This document shows positions 60,443-64,000 of a stretch of 64,000 bases of DNA, piece after piece. Positions within the stretch are counted from its first letter, which is position 1, and every line of letters starts with the position of its first letter. Source of the stretch: Paenibacillus sp. PCH8. Its GTDB lineage: Bacteria; Bacillota; Bacilli; Paenibacillales; Paenibacillaceae. The notes below the pieces were generated by a model. That model ran no database searches. It saw only the letters and a list, made by a program, of their open reading frames with translations, and was not told the DNA's origin. The DNA is taken from assembly GCF_002968835.1 (NCBI RefSeq), contig NZ_PKQK01000003.1, positions 682,001 through 746,000 of the forward strand, in the 5' to 3' direction. A program made the position numbers and the translations under genes.

Positions 60443-61299
60443 CTAGCCATTTTTCTGACTTATGGGACAGCCCCGTTTCTCTGTGAGCACTTTTTCTGTA
60501 GGCACTCTTAACGTAATGATGTGCATCTCCGCAGGACAACCTAGTCGGAGAGGAAGATGATTCGTACCGTATCCTCTGCTAACAAGCATTTTGCCTTCTT
60601 GATCAATGTCCTCCGGATTGTGCTTCAGGGAGTACCATCCATTCGATATGGGACGATATGCTTTGCTCAGGAACACAGGTCCGAAAAATGGTAATACCAA
60701 TTGTCCGCCATGGGTATGACCGCTTAAAATAAGATCTGCATTTTGCTCCAAGCGAAGGGCCTGCAAAGGATCATGAACGATAGCAATTTTGCAAAAACTG
60801 TCGCCGATCTGTTCTAGCAAAACATCTCCCTGTTTGGACCGATAATCCATACCGATCAGGCTCAATCTGTCGTTGCCGCTTTTTAGATATTCCACATTAT
60901 CCTGCAGGAGCTGAACGCCCGATTCCCGAAGGATTCGAGCAAGTTGAGCGGTACCAGCCCGCTTGTCATGGTTGCCATACACTGTAAAAGAAGGAGCAAT
61001 GTTCGATAAGAGTTTCATATTATGTCTAACCAGAGACCATGAGATCCCTTTTTCGGCAACGTCCCCCCAATAAGAACCCAATCCACCTTGTTTTTAAAGT
61101 TTTCCAGATCCGTCTGCTTCAGCTTGCGCTTGTGCGTGTCTGATATATACAGAATCACAGTCCCGTCAAAGGATGATGGCAGATGGGGAACTTCAACCTC
61201 TTCTTCAATTATTTGATGAGTATGGGCTTCGCGCCACATATGAAGAATTAATATGATTCCTATCAAAATGATTGAACCTGCGATTATTAGCATTACCAC
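60443..61299 (-). pseudogene. Calcineurin-like metallophosphoesterase, frameshifted and with IS-derived C-terminus
   Basis: Membrane-anchored phosphoesterase (YkuE/YaeI-like). N-terminal helix (MLIIAGSIILIGIILILHM), metal motifs ISDTH near 55, IGGD, YGNHDKR near 128, and SGHTHGGQ near 215. The frame breaks at the C run 61063-61068: the upstream frame reads IGGTLPKKGS, the other DVAEKGISW; one extra C restores IGGDVAEKG and a 285-residue product. The last ~14 codons lie inside the IS right end. Substrate may be a lipid or nucleotide phosphate; unknown. Confidence 0.85.
60463..60486 (-). repeat. Right terminal inverted repeat of the IS
   Basis: Reverse complement of the left end with one T/C difference; supplies the final codons of the phosphoesterase ORF. 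Confidence 0.85.
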
Positions 61300-61336
61300 G
61301 GTAAGGGCAGGAACGTACTCAGAGCGGGTGCCCCTT

Positions 61337-61744
61337 TTACCCCCACCAAACCAGGCTGATCGTTAGCATGACAAAAATAAATATGAGTGAATTGACAAAC
61401 CTCTTGCTCAATTTTAACCGACGTGAAGGATGTAATTCTGTCCGTGTAGGAAGCGAACCCGCTTCGGGGATCGATTCATCTGTTGAATTCGGCGTTTTTT
61501 TGGAGCGTGATGGTGCCCTTTGAGGAAGTACTGGACTTTCCAGTTTTTCTTTATAGGACTTGCGCTGTGATCTAGGTAAAGAAACGGAAGTAATTGGTGT
61601 GATTCCGCCAACCTCATCAGCTGCTACCGTCTCAGCAACCAGGCTGACTTGAGGAGCCACCTGACGCTCGGATGTCTCTTTTTTATCCGATTGACGATTG
61701 CGCTGACTGCCATATGTCTTCATTCTGCTTAACGGCTGATTCAT
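61337..61744 (-). CDS. Hypothetical protein with C-terminal membrane anchor
   Basis: 135 residues. The first ~110 are polar, rich in Arg, Ser, Pro and Gln and probably disordered; the last ~20 (FVNSLIFIFVMLTISLVWW) form a single membrane helix at the very end. No family recognised. ATGA overlap with the upstream CPBP gene indicates co-translation, and it may serve the same membrane process. Confidence 0.7.
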   Translation of the reverse strand: MNQPLSRMKTYGSQRNRQSDKKETSERQVAPQVSLVAETVAADEVGGITPITSVSLPRSQRKSYKEKLESPVLPQRAPSRSKKTPNSTDESIPEAGSLPTRTELHPSRRLKLSKRFVNSLIFIFVMLTISLVWWG

Positions 61745-62334
61745 GATCCCCTCCGATAACGTATCGCTAATCCGGACACCAAATCAATAATAAAATGACA
61801 CAGTATAGGCGCCCATAATGTGCCGGATTGCATATAAATCCAACCCAATCCATAACTTGAAACAAACACCCATCCTGTTGGAATCCAGTGCCGCAAATAA
61901 CGAATGTGGATCACTGCAAATAAAATACTCGTCCAATAAGGACCAATTGCGTGTTGTATGGCTCCCCGGAATAAAAGTTCTTCGCACACAGCGACAATTG
62001 CCGCTATACATATAATGTGCCAGATCGGACGCCGACGGAACAGCATCTCATTAATTCCCCCGTCATCCATGCTTTCCTGAGGTATGACATATGACAGAAC
62101 CAAGTCCATAACAAGCATGACCCCTGCAAGACCAAGACCCCACCATATAAATTGGTAATTGTCAGGCCACGCAAGCACATCTAACAAATTTCTCTTCTGT
62201 AGTAAGATCCATACAACTCCAATAATCAGAGTCAGACCTTGTGTAAAGTATAGATTGATTAACAGCAAACGCTCGGTAAGCTGCTGTGGTTCAGCCTTCT
62301 GAATCTTAAACTTGGGAAATTTGAATTTTTTCAT
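61741..62334 (-). CDS. CPBP-family intramembrane metalloprotease
   Basis: CPBP (Abi/CAAX protease-like) membrane protein, 197 residues, about six helices. Motif 1 CEELLFRGAIQHAI near 130 (EExxxR), motif 2 FAVIHIRYL (F-x3-H) and motif 3 HFIIDLVSG with final His/Asp give the active site. Substrate unknown. The start at ATG 62332-62334 is uncertain since AGAGGA is 12 bases away; a further 16 in-frame codons upstream are possible. Confidence 0.85.
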   Translation of the reverse strand: MKKFKFPKFKIQKAEPQQLTERLLLINLYFTQGLTLIIGVVWILLQKRNLLDVLAWPDNYQFIWWGLGLAGVMLVMDLVLSYVIPQESMDDGGINEMLFRRRPIWHIICIAAIVAVCEELLFRGAIQHAIGPYWTSILFAVIHIRYLRHWIPTGWVFVSSYGLGWIYMQSGTLWAPILCHFIIDLVSGLAIRYRRGS

Positions 62335-62621
62335 CGGATGCGTCTGTCCTCTTGAGTTATATTTGATGGATAACAATTTCATTATCCAATCGGATAGTAT
62401 ACTAAATCATAGCCAAAAAACGAATTAGGTTCAAGACCTGCCCGAAGTCCCGATTTTAGGTCAACACCATTACCTCATTAAAGCAGTAAAATCAAGTTCA
62501 CCAAACAATATGTATTCGAGCCCTTCGCGCGAAGTACAGGAACTATTGTATAGCTCGTATTGGCTTAGTTTATATCTAAATCAAATGAGATCTTCAATTC
62601 ATATTAAAACATTTAAGCCTA

Positions 62622-62651
62622 TTGACATGCTCATGTCAGCCATGATACATT
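62622..62651 (+). promoter_or_regulatory. Promoter of the serA T-box transcript
   Basis: TTGACA, 18 bases, TACATT. The transcript would start near 62658, at the base of T-box stem I. The stretch 62335-62621 holds nothing else I can support. Confidence 0.65.
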
Positions 62652-62657
62652 ATGAAA

Positions 62658-62940
62658 AAATTAGTTACGTTAAACACGATGATGGAAAAAAGACGTTGCT
62701 TCGTCCTACAGAGAGCCGGTGGAGGGTGTAAATCGGTGGCAGGCAGATGATCTTGAGCGCTCCTGAGTTATTGCATTGAAATTGGAGTAGGTGCAATCGG
62801 TTTAGACCCGTTATCCTCTTCGGTCTTCATTGACCGCTAAGACTGTCGTTGCGAAACGGCGGTGAATTAGGGTGGTACCACGACAACTCTCGTCCCTTAT
62901 TGCGCAAGCAGTATGTGGATTGAGAGTTTTTTAATTTATT
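62658..62940 (+). promoter_or_regulatory. T-box riboswitch upstream of serA
   Basis: Leader that senses uncharged tRNA. Stem I elements: GATGGAAAAAAG (K-turn), AGAGAGCCGGTGG...GGTGTAAATCGGTGG (AG bulge and apical loop), then the specifier region TTG-AGC-G-CTCC-TGAG at 62753-62766; AGC (62756-62758) would pair with a tRNA-Ser anticodon. The antiterminator T-box sequence AGGGTGGTACCACG is at 62869-62882, followed by a terminator. serA downstream makes serine, which agrees with a serine specifier. Confidence 0.88.
62884..62938 (+). terminator. T-box terminator
   Basis: AACTCTC at the 5' side pairs with GAGAGTT, then TTTTAATTT. Mutually exclusive with the antiterminator that contains GGTGGTACCACG. 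Confidence 0.82.
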
Positions 62941-63099
62941 TTAAAGGATATCTGTGGGATCGCTCTATTTGCTTCACCTTCCTCCTCTGCTGCGACACCG
63001 CGTTGTTGGACGGAAGAATCAACTTGGTTTTAAGGAATACCTCTTCGCTGAGGTCAGACCTTGACGATATAGATACACATACCTAAGGAGGAAGAAACC

Positions 63100-64000
63100 A
63101 TGTACAAAGTGTTAGTGTCGGACCCAATCAGTGATCTGGGGATCCAGCAACTGGTGGATGCAAATGATGTTGTTGTTGAGAAGAAAACCGGTCTTAGTGA
63201 AGATGAACTTGTTGCCATTATTGGTGATTATGACGCCCTCTTGGTTCGCAGCCAGACTCGTGTTACAGATCGTATTATGACGGCTGGTACCAACCTTAAA
63301 GTGATCGGACGTGCAGGGGTTGGTGTAGATAACATTGATTTGGAAGCTGCTACACAGCGCGGTATCATTGTTATTAACGCACCTGACGGTAACACCATCA
63401 CTACCTGTGAGCATACGTTTGCCATGATGATGGCACTGGCACGGCACATACCTCAGGCTTATGCCAAGACCATTCAAGGTACGTGGGATCGCAAAACCTT
63501 CCTGGGTGTGGAATTAAGAAATAAAACGCTGGGTGTATTGGGAATGGGACGGATCGGTAGTGAAGTTGCCAAGCGCGCCAAAGCTTTTGGAATGGACATT
63601 CTTGCATACGACCCGTTCCTCACGGAGGAGCGTGCCGAGAAGCTGCAGGTTAAGCTGGCCAGTGTGGATGATATTATTCGCAATGCAGACTTCATGACCG
63701 TACACACTCCATTGACACCGGAAACACGCCATATGATCTCACGTCCACAATTTGAAGTGATGAAAAAAGGGATGCGTATTATCAACTGTGCCCGTGGTGG
63801 TGTAGTCGATGAGATGGCTCTTGTGGAAGCTATTGATCAAGGTATCGTTGCTGGGGCTGCATTTGATGTATTTGAAAGTGAGCCACCTGCCCAGGACCAT
63901 CCTTTCCTGAATCATCCTAGCATTATTGTTACGCCTCACCTTGGTGCATCAACTGTAGAGGCACAAGAGAACGTTGCGATTGACGTATCCGAGCAAGTGC
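63100..64000 (+). CDS. serA: D-3-phosphoglycerate dehydrogenase (partial, 3' end outside window)
   Basis: First step of serine synthesis: oxidises 3-phosphoglycerate with NAD. 300 codons are seen of a normally ~525-residue enzyme. IGRAGVGVDNIDLEAA near 70, NAD loop LGVLGMGRIGSEVAKRA near 145, catalytic Arg in INCARGGVVDE near 232, Glu in FESEPP and His in TPHLGAST near 282. ATG at 63100 follows AAGGAGG. ACT/ASB domains would lie beyond the edge. Controlled by the upstream T-box. Confidence 0.96.
   Translation, partial: MYKVLVSDPISDLGIQQLVDANDVVVEKKTGLSEDELVAIIGDYDALLVRSQTRVTDRIMTAGTNLKVIGRAGVGVDNIDLEAATQRGIIVINAPDGNTITTCEHTFAMMMALARHIPQAYAKTIQGTWDRKTFLGVELRNKTLGVLGMGRIGSEVAKRAKAFGMDILAYDPFLTEERAEKLQVKLASVDDIIRNADFMTVHTPLTPETRHMISRPQFEVMKKGMRIINCARGGVVDEMALVEAIDQGIVAGAAFDVFESEPPAQDHPFLNHPSIIVTPHLGASTVEAQENVAIDVSEQV

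Larger units (their letters stand above)
58697..60486 (-). mobile_element. IS1182-family insertion sequence
   Basis: A 1790-base element bounded by 24-base inverted repeats (58697-58720 and 60463-60486; 23 of 24 match) and flanked by a 3-base GCA direct repeat (58694-58696, 60487-60489). It carries one intact transposase gene. It sits in the convergent junction of the deacetylase and phosphoesterase genes and has replaced the last codons of the latter. Confidence 0.88.

Noticed and set aside
58697..60486. IS ends as part of a pre-existing bidirectional terminator
   Set aside because: The long inverted match lies exactly at the element's ends, 1.8 kb apart, and removing the element with one GCA gives a clean gene end, so these are terminal repeats rather than a split terminator.
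62510..62731. 73-codon ORF upstream of serA
   Set aside because: Covers the T-box promoter and stem I; the RNA element explains the conservation-like features.

Overview
The window is a piece of a Paenibacillus-like Firmicute chromosome. The gene order follows the Bacillus subtilis panB - birA - cca - bshA - mgsA - dapB - ypj - qcr - ypi - hisC/tyrA - trp - aro - cheR - ndk - hep/men - mtrB - hbs - spoIVA - yphF - gpsA - der - rpsA - cmk - ypeB - prsW block. Sporulation and germination genes (ypjB, spoIVA, spoVIF, ypeB, prsW), bacillithiol genes and strong AGGAGG-type ribosome sites agree with this. Nearly all genes are on the minus strand; the exceptions are a YitT-family gene, a 53-residue gene, a polysaccharide deacetylase and serA. 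No tRNA, rRNA, CRISPR array or prophage was seen.

Layout. 1-8533: pantothenate (panC partial, panB), biotin ligase/repressor, CCA-adding enzyme, bacillithiol (bshA, bshB1), methylglyoxal synthase, dapB, a TPR protein and a MazG-like hydrolase. 8705-14443: YitT protein, ypjB, ypjA, the menaquinol:cytochrome c reductase operon qcrABC, ypiF and a tiny IDEAL-domain protein. 14468-18281: gamma-class carbonic anhydrase-like protein, an unknown protein, a histidine phosphatase with a frameshift, and an ECF sigma/anti-sigma pair. 18993-30630: the aromatic supraoperon aroC-aroB-aroH-trpEDCFBA-hisC-tyrA. 30819-36672: cheR, ndk, and menaquinone/heptaprenyl genes hepS-menG-ubiA-ubiX-hepT. 36774-43948: mtrB (TRAP), HU, a sugar ABC transporter and spoIVA. 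44399-57689: yphF, ferredoxin, yphE, spoVIF, gpsA, plsY, der, rpsA, plsC, cmk, ypfB, a PilZ protein, ypeB, prsW and a MecA-like adaptor. 57781-64000: deacetylase lipoprotein, an IS1182-type insertion sequence, a phosphoesterase, a CPBP protease, then a T-box leader and serA (partial).

How parts work together. The trp genes have their own promoter just after aroH. Its transcript would begin with eleven NAG triplets, the expected site for the 11-mer TRAP protein encoded by mtrB 10 kb upstream, and it ends in a terminator directly before trpE. The hep, menG and UbiA/UbiX genes supply menaquinone, which qcrABC oxidises. bshA, bshB1 and mgsA sit together as in Bacillus.

Most notable: (1) a consensus promoter followed about 85 nt later by a strong terminator between tyrA and the sigma gene, which looks like an undescribed small RNA with a C/U-rich, anti-Shine-Dalgarno loop; (2) the long-range TRAP leader; (3) four genes (histidine phosphatase, tyrA, trpC, phosphoesterase) each lacking exactly one C in a plus-strand C run, a pattern that looks like systematic sequencing error; (4) an IS whose insertion has replaced the last codons of the phosphoesterase, with a reconstructable empty site; (5) a structured panB leader ending in a terminator.
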